Source: CAWJKP01 sp963843465 (GTDB taxonomy: Bacteria; Planctomycetota; Planctomycetia; Pirellulales; Thermoguttaceae). Taken from it: a stretch of 64,000 nucleotides of DNA. The position numbers and the translations under genes were made by a program. How positions within the stretch are numbered: position 1 is the first letter of the stretch; the number at the start of each line of letters is the position of its first letter. Location: the NCBI GenBank assembly GCA_963843465.1, contig CAWJKP010000002.1, forward strand, positions 496,001-560,000. Reading direction: 5' to 3'. The notes beneath the pieces were generated by a model that ran no database searches, was not told where the DNA came from, and was given only the letters and a program-made list of their open reading frames with translations. This document shows positions 1 to 8,706 of this stretch, piece after piece.

Positions 1-937
1 TTCAAGGCCGTGATCGCTTTGTGACGGACCTCCTGGTCGCTGTTGGTCAGCGCCGCGGCCAGGCGGTCGACGGCCGGTGCCGCGTCGGGACCCAAGTTGA
101 TCAGCGTATCGGCCGCCGCCAGGCGGACCGCGCGCTGGTTGTCGTCCAGGCAATCGCCCAAGGCGGGGGCGGCCTCCTTGGCTTTCGAGCCCATCTCGCC
201 GAGCACGCGGGCCGCCCCGGCGCGAGCCACGGCCGAGTCGGAGTGCAAGGCGCTGGTCAAAGGGCCGACGATCTCCGAGCCCATCGAGGCCAGGGCGCTA
301 CAGCCGTTCTCGGAGATGCCCAGTTGGTCGCCGTCGATTTCGGTGATGCCTTTGAGCGCATGGACCACGGTCGCAGGGCCGCTGCGGAGGATCGCATCGG
401 CCGCTTCGCGGCGGGTGTCGGAATCTTCGCTCTTCAGCCTGGCGATCACGCTGCTCCAGGCGGAACCGCCCTCGTCTTCCGCCGAACCGCCGAGGAGGCC
501 GGCCATGAAGATCACGGCGACCAGGGCCACCACGAAGCCCATCCCGCCGATCACCACCCAGAGCATGACGTTCGAGCCTTGCGTCTCGTCGGCGGCCTTG
601 ACCATTCGACTTGCGGTGACGCTCGCCGGGGCCACCTCGAAGGGGAGCGACATGTCCGCACCGTCGTCGTCGGCCGGCGGCGCCGCGGCCGGTTCGGCGG
701 GCGGAGCGGAAGGCGGACCCGCTGGCGAGCGGGCGTCTCGGTCGGACCCGGCGGCCACGCCGGCCCGGTTGCGGCAGGCGGAGCGGGCTGAATCGTCGGC
801 GCGGGGGCCACGTAGGGCTGCGGCCCGCCCGGCATGCGGAACATCTGGCCGCAGATCGGGCAGGCGACCGCCTGGCCTGCCAGGGAGCCGTCGTCCTGAA
901 GGGTCTGTCCACAGTGGGGGCAGTTGAACTGGTTCAT
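1..937 (-). CDS. Zinc-ribbon / transmembrane / HEAT-repeat protein (5' part, runs off window, one frame break)
   Basis: The protein starts with a CPxC...CPxC zinc ribbon (Cys6, Cys9, Cys26, Cys29), followed by a Pro/Ala-rich linker, a hydrophobic segment (around bases 490-560, reading VMLWVVIGGMGFVVALVAV) and HEAT-type helical repeats that continue beyond base 1. The ribbon frame and the membrane/HEAT frame differ by one missing base in the linker at about bases 720-740. The order of domains is confirmed by the intact paralogue directly upstream (1105-2502), so I treat this as one gene with an indel. HEAT repeats mediate protein-protein contacts; the ribbon would be cytoplasmic and the HEAT part on the other side of the membrane. 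The specific role is unknown. Confidence 0.75.
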
Positions 938-997
938 CGCAGAGCGCCTTTGCAGGATGAGAAATCCTCGATCTTAGAGCCTAAGCCTAATAGCGTA

Positions 998-1102
998 CAG
1001 GGGACTCATGGGACCTATGGGACTCATGGGACTAATAGGACCTAAGGGACTCATTGCTCTGATACGTCCCATTAGTCCCATACGTCCCATTAGTCCTATC
1101 AG
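998..1102. repeat. Short GGGACTCAT/GGGACCTAT iterations with inverted counterpart
   Basis: The gap between the two HEAT genes holds several near-identical 8-9 bp units (GGGACTCAT, GGGACCTAT) on the left half and their inverted form (CGTCCCATTAGTCCCATA) on the right half, so the whole can fold back on itself. It touches the stop codon of the right-hand gene. It may act as a terminator or be a mobile palindrome. Confidence 0.6.
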
Positions 1103-1104
1103 AG

Positions 1105-2502
1105 TTACAAGTTCTTGCCGCGGATCTCCTTCAGGGCCTGTTCGGCGGCGGCTTGGACTTCCGGCTCAGGGTCCGCGGCGAGCCGCTGAAGGTTGGGGAC
1201 GGTCGGTTCCGCCGCGTCGCCCATGCTGCCCAGGGCCTTGGCTGCGGCTTCGCGCAGCCACTTGTCGGGGTCGCCCAGCGCCTTGGCAAGCGCCGGCATG
1301 GCATGTACCGCGCCCCAACCCTTGACGGCCAGGGCCCTGGCGGCGGCGACCCGATCGTCCGGATCTTTCCCCGTCAACCGCGCGACCAGGCCCTGAATCT
1401 CTTCCGACGCCTGATCGCCGGCCTCCTTGGCCATACGCTCCAGATCGACCTGGTAGAGGGCCGTCAGCGCGGCCTGGCGAATTTCGGAATCCGGGTCGTG
1501 ATCGCGGACCTCGACCAGCGGGTCGCTGGCTTCCTGGGCGCGGTACCCGATTTGTGTCAGGGTGAGCACCGCGTGAAGGCGTGTAACCCTGTCCTCGTGG
1601 GTCAGCAGGGGGATCAGTTGGAGGGTCGCCGAGGCCGCGTCGGCGCCGCAGTTGCCCAGCGACTCGATCGCCAGCCGGCGAACCCAGCGATTGTCGTCGC
1701 CCAGCGCGTCGCTAAGCGGGTGGACGGCCCCTTTGGCCTTATTTCCCATTTCGCAAAGCACGCTGACCGCGCCGATGCGGACCTCGGCCCGCTTCGATCG
1801 CAGGGCCTCCCGCAAGGGCTTGATGATTTCCGGCCCCCGGGCGGCCAGGGCCTGGACCGAGGGCCGCACGACCCGATAGCTGTTGTCCGACTGAATCGCG
1901 GTGATCGCGTCCAGGGCGTCGATCACGGCCCGCGATCCCCGTTGCACGATGGCTTCGGCCGCTTTGCGGCGAGCGGCCGCCTGGCGGCCCTGCAAGTCGG
2001 CGATCCACTCTTCCGTCGACTTCTCCGGCATCGCATCCGAGCTGACGACGACGCGATGTCTCATCCAGCGGACGGCGTAGACGGCGGGGATCGCCGCAAT
2101 CAAGAGCAGGGCAACGCCCAGCAGCGAATGGACCAACACCCGAGTTCTCGGCGCCATTTCGTCGTCAGCGTAGGGCGAGGGTTCCGCGGCCGCGAGCTCG
2201 TCGTCTGGAGGCGGGGACGGCCTTGGCCGCCTGACATGCTGAAGGGGGGGCGCCGGTGGAGCGATGACAATCGGCGGGGCGGCGATTTCGTGGGCCTCGC
2301 TCGGCAGGGGCAGAGGCGGCTCGGTGAGGCGATCCGCGGCGGAATCCAGAGAAGGCCCGTCCGGCGCCGCGGCCGGACTTTGCGACGGATCTTCAGGAAT
2401 GGCAAAGACTTCGGTGCAGTTGGGACAGACCACCATCTGGCCGGCCAAGGAGCCGTCGTCTTCCCAAACTCGTCCGCATTCGGGGCAGTGGACTTGCTTC
2501 AT
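1105..2502 (-). CDS. Zinc-ribbon / transmembrane / HEAT-repeat protein (intact paralogue)
   Basis: This 465-residue protein has a zinc ribbon at residues 6-29 (CPECG and CPNC), a Pro/Glu-rich linker at about 35-118, one membrane helix at about 122-144 and HEAT-like repeats over the remaining 300 residues (recurring patterns such as LGDDNRWVRRLAIESLGNCG). I chose the ATG at 2502 because the zinc ribbon begins there and a GAGAGAAAGG stretch precedes it; an upstream in-frame start would add 25 unrelated residues. It lies directly upstream of, and on the same strand as, a frameshifted paralogue, which suggests tandem duplication. The likely role is a membrane-anchored scaffold; no enzymatic motif is visible. 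Confidence 0.85.
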   Translation of the reverse strand: MKQVHCPECGRVWEDDGSLAGQMVVCPNCTEVFAIPEDPSQSPAAAPDGPSLDSAADRLTEPPLPLPSEAHEIAAPPIVIAPPAPPLQHVRRPRPSPPPDDELAAAEPSPYADDEMAPRTRVLVHSLLGVALLLIAAIPAVYAVRWMRHRVVVSSDAMPEKSTEEWIADLQGRQAAARRKAAEAIVQRGSRAVIDALDAITAIQSDNSYRVVRPSVQALAARGPEIIKPLREALRSKRAEVRIGAVSVLCEMGNKAKGAVHPLSDALGDDNRWVRRLAIESLGNCGADAASATLQLIPLLTHEDRVTRLHAVLTLTQIGYRAQEASDPLVEVRDHDPDSEIRQAALTALYQVDLERMAKEAGDQASEEIQGLVARLTGKDPDDRVAAARALAVKGWGAVHAMPALAKALGDPDKWLREAAAKALGSMGDAAEPTVPNLQRLAADPEPEVQAAAEQALKEIRGKNL

Positions 2503-2562
2503 GCCTGCGGCCTTTCTCTCCTTCAATTTACCCCGATTTAGGGCGAGACGCCAACGGTTTAC

Positions 2563-2591
2563 TTGACCCCGAGCCACCTTAGAGGTATGGT
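2563..2591 (+). promoter_or_regulatory. Sigma-70-type promoter for the response-regulator gene
   Basis: TTGACC at 2563-2568 and TATGGT at 2586-2591 are separated by 17 bases, about 50 bases before the ATG at 2643. The interval is divergent from the HEAT gene. Confidence 0.5.
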
Positions 2592-2642
2592 ATCAACCGG
2601 CCCGCACCTGACGGCCGAGGGAAACAGGAGTCAAGATCACCC

Positions 2643-3275
2643 ATGAGTATCAAACTGCTTCTCGCCGACCCCCACGCTATGGCGCTGCGCGGCTGGCGGC
2701 AATTTCTCGCCGGTTCGGACATTGAGATTGTCGCCGAGACCAGCGACAGTTCCCAGGTATTGGACTTGATCCAGCAGTTCTCGCCCGACGTGGCGATGAT
2801 TGCCGTCGAGATGCACGGCCGATCAGGTCTGGCGCTGTTGGCGGAGATCAAGCAACGCCGGCCGCAGCTCCCGGTGCTGCTGACGGCCTGCCAGGACCAT
2901 GCGGCGCAACGGGCTGAGGCTTATAAGACCCAAGCGGCCGCCTTCGTGGTCAAGAGCTGCGGCCGCAAGGAGATTCAGGCCCTGATCCACCGCGCGGTGG
3001 CCGGCGAGCAGCTCTGGACCCGGGACGACCTGCGGCGAATCACCGGCGTGTTGACCACTCCCCGCCTGCCCGCCGAGCTCGATGCCCCGCTCACGCTGCG
3101 CGAGAGCGAAGTGCTCAAGCAAGTGACGCTGGGAGCGACCAACCGGCAGATCGCCGACACCTTGGGCATCAGCTACGAAACCGTCAAGGAACACGTCCAG
3201 CACGTGCTGGAGAAGGTCGGCGTCGACGACCGCACGCAGGCGGCCGTCTGGGCCGTCCGCCGGGGATTGGTGTAG
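2643..3275 (+). CDS. NarL/LuxR-type response regulator with degenerate receiver domain
   Basis: This 210-residue protein has a receiver domain (about 3-120) and a LuxR-type helix-turn-helix (about 148-210, with the pattern LTLRESEVLKQVTLGATNRQ and ISYETVKEHVQHVLEKVGV). The conserved switch Thr81 and Lys104 are present. The phospho-acceptor position is Ala54 (MIAVEM where family members read LLDVRM) and the acidic pair is reduced to a single Asp9. No histidine kinase is adjacent. It is therefore probably a DNA-binding regulator working without canonical phosphorylation. A GGAG lies 13 bases before the ATG. Confidence 0.88.
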   Translation: MSIKLLLADPHAMALRGWRQFLAGSDIEIVAETSDSSQVLDLIQQFSPDVAMIAVEMHGRSGLALLAEIKQRRPQLPVLLTACQDHAAQRAEAYKTQAAAFVVKSCGRKEIQALIHRAVAGEQLWTRDDLRRITGVLTTPRLPAELDAPLTLRESEVLKQVTLGATNRQIADTLGISYETVKEHVQHVLEKVGVDDRTQAAVWAVRRGLV

Positions 3276-3277
3276 CT

Positions 3278-3332
3278 CGTACTCGTCACGCTCCGCGTGA
3301 CGCAGGACCTCACGCGGAGCGTGAGGAGTACG
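3278..3332. repeat. Palindromic repeat, family B, copy 1
   Basis: The arms CGTACTCGTCACGCTCCGCG and CGCGGAGCGTGAGGAGTACG form an imperfect stem-loop between two convergent genes. A second copy lies at 44801-44854. It could work as a bidirectional terminator. Confidence 0.8.
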
Positions 3333-3333
3333 T

Positions 3334-5133
3334 TTACGCCGCCACGTCGATCGGCCCGCCGGGGCACTTGAGCCGGAACAGGCCGAACAACTCCTCCTGG
3401 GTCAGCCCCAGTTTCTGCGGGCCTCCCGCGCCGGAGAAGATCGTGTCGAACAGCTCCCGCTTCTCCTCCAGCACGCGGTCGATCCGCTCCTCGATGGTCT
3501 CCAGCGTGAGGAAGCGGGAGACGGTCACCGGGCCGGAGACGCCGATGCGGTGGGCGCGGTTGATCGCCTGGTCCTCGACCGCCGGGTTCCACCAGCGGTC
3601 GAAGAGGAAGACGTAGTTGGCCCATTGCAGGTTCAGCCCCACGCCGCCGGCCCCGTAGCTGATGAGGATCACGTGCGACCGCCGGTCCTCGCGGAAGCGG
3701 CGGATCACCTCGTCGCGGCGGCCGGCGGGGATGCGTCCGTGATATTGCAAAGGACCGAACCGCGCCAGCCGCTGGGCCAGCCGCTGCAGCGTCTCGACCC
3801 ATTGACTGAAAACGATCGCCTTCCGCCCGCTGGCGGCCACCTCTTCCAGGTCGGCCTCGAGCCGCTCGAGCTTCGCGCTTTCCCCGGTGGCCGGGTCGAA
3901 GTTGCAGATTTGTTTCAACCGCAGCACCAGCTCGAAGACGTGCTGGATGGTCACCGATCGGCCCAGCGACGCCAACCGCAGCACTCCCTCGTTCTCCGCC
4001 AGCGCGTAGCTCTCGCGCTGCTGGGGCGTAAGCTCCAGCTCGGCGTCGCGGAACATCTTCGGCGGCAGGTCCGCAAGCACCTGGTCCTTGGTCCGCCGCA
4101 GCACATAGTCGCTGATGGTCTGCCCCATTCGCCGCGGCTTCATCTGCGGCGAGAGGAAGCCCGGGGCCAGGAACTCGAAGATCCCCACCAGGTCTTCCGG
4201 GCTGTTCTCCACGGGCGTGCCGGTCAGTGCCCAACTCCGCCCCCGGGCGATCGCCCGGACGGACTCGCTGGTGGCGCTTTGGCGGTTCTTGATCCGCTGC
4301 GACTCGTCCAACACCACCAGGTCGAACCGCAGCGGCGGGCCCGCCGCCTCGATGCCGGCGCGGCCCGCGATCAGGTCCAGGTCGCGCCGCAGGATCTCGT
4401 AGTTGGCGATCTTCACGGGCACGCCGGAAAGTTGCCACTGCCACCGCCGCCGGGCCTGGTCGCCCTCGATCGCCAACAGCGGCAGCTCGGGAGCCCAGAG
4501 ATCGAACTCCCGCTGCCAGTTGCTCACCAGCGGCTTGGGACAGATCAACAGCACGCTCTCGATTTCGCCCGAGCGGAGCAAGAGCCGCAGCGCGGTGATC
4601 GCCTGCATCGTCTTGCCCAGCCCCATTTCATCGGCCAGCACGGCTGCATGACGCGGATAGAGGAAAGCGACGCCTTCCAACTGGTAGGTGAAAGGCTGGA
4701 CGGGGAAGACCATCGACCGTTGGCTGAGGATCGACTCCAGCGAGGGCTGCAAGAGATACCGCAGCCGGTCTTCGAGCTTGATGATGTCGTCCGGCGGCCT
4801 GATCCGCGTGGCCTGAAGGCAGCGGCGCGGGCCGGCCGCGTCGCCGAGGCGCGAAGAGGCGGCCGGGCCGGCGGCCGATCCGGCAGGCCCTTCGGCCGGC
4901 TCGGCAAAGGCGAAACTTCGCGTCCCGATCGCTTCGGCGTCGATGAGCATGGAGACCACGCGGGGGACGGTCGAAGTCCATGCGACGGAGTCGACCGGGA
5001 TCTCGGGCGGCCGACCCAGGGCCCGATTCCAACCGGTGACCAGCGGCTCGGCCTTCAATCCCAACACAACCTCGCTCGTCGTCGGCGAGGATGTTTGCCA
5101 GGTCCATCCGTCGAGCCTTGCGGAGCCGGTCAT
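3334..5133 (-). CDS. SNF2-family DNA-dependent ATPase
   Basis: The 599-residue protein carries the two RecA-like lobes of SNF2 enzymes: Q-motif region, Walker A (LADEMGLGKT, about 166-175), Walker B (VVLDESQ, about 273-279), motif III (SWALTGTPVENS), and in the second lobe KAIVFSQW, SYGAGGVGLNLQ and DRWWNPAVEDQAINRAHRIG. It should translocate on double-stranded DNA or remodel protein-DNA complexes in the cytoplasm. The ATG at 5133 is chosen because the in-frame extension to 5196 merely translates a palindromic repeat. About 140 N-terminal residues precede the helicase core and resemble no domain I know. No partner gene identifies its pathway. Confidence 0.92.
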   Translation of the reverse strand: MTGSARLDGWTWQTSSPTTSEVVLGLKAEPLVTGWNRALGRPPEIPVDSVAWTSTVPRVVSMLIDAEAIGTRSFAFAEPAEGPAGSAAGPAASSRLGDAAGPRRCLQATRIRPPDDIIKLEDRLRYLLQPSLESILSQRSMVFPVQPFTYQLEGVAFLYPRHAAVLADEMGLGKTMQAITALRLLLRSGEIESVLLICPKPLVSNWQREFDLWAPELPLLAIEGDQARRRWQWQLSGVPVKIANYEILRRDLDLIAGRAGIEAAGPPLRFDLVVLDESQRIKNRQSATSESVRAIARGRSWALTGTPVENSPEDLVGIFEFLAPGFLSPQMKPRRMGQTISDYVLRRTKDQVLADLPPKMFRDAELELTPQQRESYALAENEGVLRLASLGRSVTIQHVFELVLRLKQICNFDPATGESAKLERLEADLEEVAASGRKAIVFSQWVETLQRLAQRLARFGPLQYHGRIPAGRRDEVIRRFREDRRSHVILISYGAGGVGLNLQWANYVFLFDRWWNPAVEDQAINRAHRIGVSGPVTVSRFLTLETIEERIDRVLEEKRELFDTIFSGAGGPQKLGLTQEELFGLFRLKCPGGPIDVAA

Positions 5134-5141
5134 GGCGTACC

Positions 5142-5198
5142 TTGTGGTGCAGGCGTCCCGCCTGCCCCGAAAATGCAGGCGGGACGCCTGCACCACAA
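5142..5198. repeat. Palindromic repeat, family A, copy 1
   Basis: The arms TTGTGGTGCAGGCGTCCCGC and GCGGGACGCCTGCACCACAA are perfectly complementary around a short GAAAAT-type loop. The element ends nine bases before the SNF2 start codon, so it lies in that gene's leader. Other copies are at 6578-6753, 8643-8702 and 32900-32956. Confidence 0.92.
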
Positions 5199-5232
5199 AT
5201 AGCGAGGGACCAACGTATTTGCTTGTGGCCCG

Positions 5233-5811
5233 TTACCCACCGCGACGTGCTTCTTCGATCGCCTCGCGGATACGTCCGAAAGGCTCGGCCAGGTCGAATG
5301 ATTCGGGCAGGTCCCCCAACCGCTCGGTGACAAGCTGGCGGTCGGCGGACAAACGCTCGGGGAGGGCCAAGCAGTTGCGTCCCAGGCGAAAGGCCGCCAA
5401 GGGGAGGCCGCCGGCGTGGGCTGCATCCACCCGCCAAAGTTTGCCCGGCAAGTCGCTATCAATGCTAGCGGCCGACGCGCCCTCGCTGGGCAAGACCAGC
5501 ACGACCGGCACGGCAATGTACTCGCGGACCGCCAACACCGGCTCGCGGTCGGCCAGTAACACCAGGGGCTGCGTCTTGGCCTTGGTGAAGAGTGTCTGCG
5601 CAATCTGCTCCCCAAACAGATAGGGCTGGAGGGTGGGTCCATAGAGGATCTGCTGAGCCCGGTTGGGCTGGATCGGGGCCGTACAATGGAACTCCAGCGG
5701 CCGGCCCGCCATGTTCAATACCAGGTAGCCCCCAAACAGACCTTGCTGGGGATCTTCGATCACGGTGAGAAAGCCTAAAGCGGGCTTTGACTTAGGATCG
5801 CTGGTTTTCAT
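5233..5811 (-). CDS. Conserved-type hypothetical protein
   Basis: This is a 192-residue reading frame with normal codon usage and no recognised domain. It has no signal peptide or membrane helix. It contains a beta-rich first half (GLFGGYLVLNMAGRPLEFHC) and a passage YGPTLQPYLFGEQIAQTLF. I chose the ATG at 5811 because GGGAGA lies just upstream and the longer open frame to 6081 has unlike composition. It is divergent from the gene at 6060. I cannot assign a function. Confidence 0.75.
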   Translation of the reverse strand: MKTSDPKSKPALGFLTVIEDPQQGLFGGYLVLNMAGRPLEFHCTAPIQPNRAQQILYGPTLQPYLFGEQIAQTLFTKAKTQPLVLLADREPVLAVREYIAVPVVLVLPSEGASAASIDSDLPGKLWRVDAAHAGGLPLAAFRLGRNCLALPERLSADRQLVTERLGDLPESFDLAEPFGRIREAIEEARRGG

Positions 5812-6059
5812 TGGTCTCCCGATTTCAGCGGCACCCGTCCAGGACACGGTGGCAGGGCACACGATCGCTGCATCTTTCCTGTCTTTCCTGGCTTTAGAGG
5901 TTTCGCGGCCGGGCCACCACGAGGATCGGGCAGGTGGGGGTTCCGACTTTAGGGCCCTTGGCGATAAAAATTTCCCCCCGAAAGTGAGAACTTTCCCGCC
6001 CGATACTCGACTTGGCGCCACCTGCCTGGCTATACTGGATGGGAATAAGGAAATGTTGC

Positions 6060-6545
6060 ATGCCCGAAGACCACCGCTCACGACCGCCCCTGTACAGTCA
6101 GATCGACGTTTCCCACGGGGCGGGGGCCTTTCCCACTTCGTCGCCCGCTATGGCCAGCGGCTTGAGCGAGATCGCCGGTGTGCTGCGAGAGATCCTCGCC
6201 GGTCAGGACCGGCAGAACGAATTGTTGGAAGAACTGGTCAATCAGCTCACGGCGGCCCAACGCCAGCGCGCCAATGAGCTCGGACAGTGGAAGGCCGCCA
6301 ACCCCACGCTCGCGCGAAGCTGCCGGCTGGCCGCCGAAGCCCTCAGCAAAGTGCAGACCGAGTACCTCAACAGCCTGACCGACGAAATCACCGACAACTA
6401 CGAGACCTTGCGCGACGGCGAGTTCATGCTCAACGAGTTCGTGGACCGTTTTGGTCCGCGGCTGGCGCACCTCAACGGCCTGCTGCAAGTGCTCTCGCAA
6501 CTGAGCAGCACGCCCAGCCCGGCCAACACGCCCAATACGCCGTAA
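6060..6545 (+). CDS. Small helical hypothetical protein
   Basis: This 161-residue protein starts at an ATG preceded by AAGGA. After a polar N-terminus (about 1-30) it is almost wholly helical, with heptad-like Leu/Glu spacing (SGLSEIAGVLREILAGQDRQ and NELLEELVNQLTAAQRQR), suggesting a coiled coil at about 32-75 and a helical bundle beyond. It ends in a Ser/Pro/Asn tail. No catalytic motif is visible. It is divergent from the gene ending its upstream gap and could be a small structural or adaptor protein. Confidence 0.75.
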   Translation: MPEDHRSRPPLYSQIDVSHGAGAFPTSSPAMASGLSEIAGVLREILAGQDRQNELLEELVNQLTAAQRQRANELGQWKAANPTLARSCRLAAEALSKVQTEYLNSLTDEITDNYETLRDGEFMLNEFVDRFGPRLAHLNGLLQVLSQLSSTPSPANTPNTP

Positions 6546-6577
6546 GGGGCGCGTCAGAATAACTTGACGAACTTTTC

Positions 6578-6753
6578 TTGTGGTGCAGGCATCCCGCCTG
6601 CGGGGAAAATGGGGGCTGTATATAAGTTTGTGTCCGGGGCGAAGTGGCACGGCCATCTTGGCCGTGTTTCTTCACGGGCTGGAAGCCCGTGCCACAACTT
6701 GACACAGAATTCTTTACAGCCCCGAAAATGCAGGCGAGACGCCTGCACCACAA
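6578..6753. repeat. Nested palindromes: family A split by another palindrome
   Basis: Two arms of family A (TTGTGGTGCAGGCATCCCGC at the left and GCGAGACGCCTGCACCACAA at the right) are separated by about 125 bases. These contain a second palindrome at about 6643-6698 (GTGGCACGGCCATCTTGGCC ... CACGGGCTGGAAGCCCGTGC). The right arm ends two bases before the start codon of the PQQ gene. Confidence 0.8.
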
Positions 6754-6754
6754 C

Positions 6755-7876
6755 ATGCTGAAGTGTCGCCTTTTCCTGCTCTTTGCCATTGCGATCCCCG
6801 CGCGCGGCCTCGGCGCGGAGGCGGCGCCCCAAGATGCCTGGCCGCTGTTCCGCGGCAACCCGCAAGCCACGGGCGTGGCCCCAGGTCCGCTGGCGGAGAA
6901 ACTGGACGTACTCTGGACCTCTCGTCCGCCGCATGGCGACTTCGAGGCCGCCGTCGCCATCGCTGACAACACGGTGGTCGCCGGCTCGATGGACGGCAAG
7001 GTCCTGGCCCTGGACTTGGCGACCGGCAAGCAGAAATGGCAGCGGGAAGGCAAGTCGGGCTTTTCCGCCTCGCCGGCGATCCGCGACGGCCGTGTCTACC
7101 TCGGCGACATGGACGGCGGCTTTCAGTGCCTGGGACTGGCCGACGGCAAGCCGATCTGGCGGTTCGACACGGACGCGGAGATCAACTCCGCGGCGAATTT
7201 CCACGGACCGCACGTCTTGTTCGGCTCCCAGGACGCCACGCTCTACTGTCTGGAGGCCAAGACGGGCCAACTGGTCTGGAAATACCAGAGCGCGGACCAG
7301 ATCCGCTGCTCGCCGACGATCGTCGACGACCGGGCCTTCGTGGCCGGCTGCGACGGCAGGCTGCACATGATCGGCCTGGCCTCGGGCAAGAGCATCGCCG
7401 AGGCGGACCTGGACTCGCCCACCGGGTGTACGCCCGCCGTGCTGGGAAAGATGGTCTACGTGGGCACCGAAGGCCGGACCTTTTTCGGCATCGACTGGAA
7501 ACAGGCCAAAGTCGTCTGGCACTACCAGAGCAGCCCGCGCGCCGACTCCTACCGCTCGTCGGCCGCCGTCACGGCGGATGCGGTGATCGTCGGCTCTCGC
7601 GACAAGCGAGTCCACGCCTTGGATCCCAAGACCGGCAAGCTGCTCTGGACCTTCGCCACCCACGGCCTGGTCGATAGCTCGCCCGTGGTCGTCGGCCGCC
7701 GGGTCTTCGTGGGCTCGGCCGACGGCCGGCTGTACGCCCTGGATTGCCGGACGGGAAAGGCCCTCTGGCAGTACGAGACCGGCGGCGCGATTCTCGGCTC
7801 GCCCGCCGTCGCCGCGGGCCGCCTGGTCATCGGCACCGACGAGGGCGCGCTGTACTGCTTCGGCGACAAGCGGTAG
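6755..7876 (+). CDS. Exported PQQ-type beta-propeller protein
   Basis: The 373-residue protein begins with a signal peptide (LFLLFAIAIPARGLGA) and then has repeated propeller blades with the motif G(R/K)VYALDxxTGKxxW, for example KVLALDLATGKQKW and RLYALDCRTGKALW. About seven blades fill residues 40-373. Planctomycete proteins of this type are usually periplasmic and often of unknown function; a cofactor-binding dehydrogenase role cannot be shown from sequence because no calcium/PQQ catalytic set is evident. The ATG at 6755 is the first start after the flanking palindrome and no good ribosome-binding site precedes it, so translation may be weak. Confidence 0.85.
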   Translation: MLKCRLFLLFAIAIPARGLGAEAAPQDAWPLFRGNPQATGVAPGPLAEKLDVLWTSRPPHGDFEAAVAIADNTVVAGSMDGKVLALDLATGKQKWQREGKSGFSASPAIRDGRVYLGDMDGGFQCLGLADGKPIWRFDTDAEINSAANFHGPHVLFGSQDATLYCLEAKTGQLVWKYQSADQIRCSPTIVDDRAFVAGCDGRLHMIGLASGKSIAEADLDSPTGCTPAVLGKMVYVGTEGRTFFGIDWKQAKVVWHYQSSPRADSYRSSAAVTADAVIVGSRDKRVHALDPKTGKLLWTFATHGLVDSSPVVVGRRVFVGSADGRLYALDCRTGKALWQYETGGAILGSPAVAAGRLVIGTDEGALYCFGDKR

Positions 7877-8035
7877 AGACGACAGACTCCGCAAGACCGC
7901 ACCGGGGTCCAGGGATGCCCCGAGGAAAAAGCCCGTCCTTCGCTAGACGAGCCGGCCGCCGCTGGCGATAGTTTCTAGAGAAAGATCTTTTCGAGACACG
8001 ACCAGATCCTACAGGGGGGGAATGAGGCTGTACCA

Positions 8036-8629
8036 GTGGAGGGTGCGCGAATCGTCTTGGCCGGCGGCGTGCTCTTGGGCGGGATCAGCCTGGCGCTTTT
8101 GTTCCGGCATCCGGCGGCGCCGGCGAGTGTGCCCCCGCCCGGCGCCGCGGACCCGTTGGTGCTCCGCCAACGGCTTCTGCCTGCGGCGCCGGCTCACGCT
8201 TCACGATACGACGGCTTGCCGGCCGCCCGGGCCCCCGAGCCGGTGATCGCCACAGCGCCGCCGGCGGCCCGTCCCGCGTCGGACGAGCCGCCGTCCTTGG
8301 CCCGGACGTACCCGGACACCCAGCCGATTCCCACGTCGCGCTGGGGGAGTTCCTTGGGATGGGGAGGAAACCGGCCCCACGAGGAAGACCTGGAGCGGAC
8401 CCACACGGTCGTGGACGGCGATACGCTGACCGCCCTGGCGGAGCGTTATCTCGGCTCGCCTGAGCGGGCTTTGGAGATCTACAACGCCAACCGCTTGTCG
8501 CTGCCCAGTCCCGACGTGCTGCCGATCGGCGTGGAACTGAGGATTCCACCCCGAGTTCAGGGCGCGACGGCAACCGCTGGAGCGAATTCGCAGCCGGCGC
8601 TGGTGCCCGTGCCGCCGCGAGGCAAGTAG
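8036..8629 (+). CDS. Membrane-anchored LysM domain protein
   Basis: The 197-residue frame starts with GTG, has a hydrophobic N-terminal segment (IVLAGGVLLGGISLALLF, about 6-23), a long Pro/Ala linker and a C-terminal LysM domain (about 120-172: HTVVDGDTLTALAERYLGS ... IYNANR ... LPIGVELRIP). LysM binds peptidoglycan-type glycans. A much better ribosome-binding site (CAGGGGGGGA) precedes an ATG at 8022 in another frame, which would fuse on if a single base were lost; the true start may therefore be 8022 with an indel. Confidence 0.75.
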   Translation: MEGARIVLAGGVLLGGISLALLFRHPAAPASVPPPGAADPLVLRQRLLPAAPAHASRYDGLPAARAPEPVIATAPPAARPASDEPPSLARTYPDTQPIPTSRWGSSLGWGGNRPHEEDLERTHTVVDGDTLTALAERYLGSPERALEIYNANRLSLPSPDVLPIGVELRIPPRVQGATATAGANSQPALVPVPPRGK

Positions 8630-8642
8630 GGTGAACAAGTTC

Positions 8643-8702
8643 TTGTGGTGCAGGCGTCCCGCCTGCCCGCAAAAAAACGCAGGCGGGACGCCTGCACCAC
8701 AA
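8643..8702. repeat. Palindromic repeat, family A, copy 3
   Basis: Perfect arms as in the other copies, with a loop that contains a run of seven A. It sits between two convergent genes and touches the stop region of the left-pointing hydrolase gene. Confidence 0.92.
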
Positions 8703-8706
8703 CCAG

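Noticed and set aside
551..937. Programmed frameshift in the zinc-ribbon/HEAT gene
   Set aside because: No slippery heptamer with downstream structure was evident, and the same kind of break occurs in many unrelated genes.
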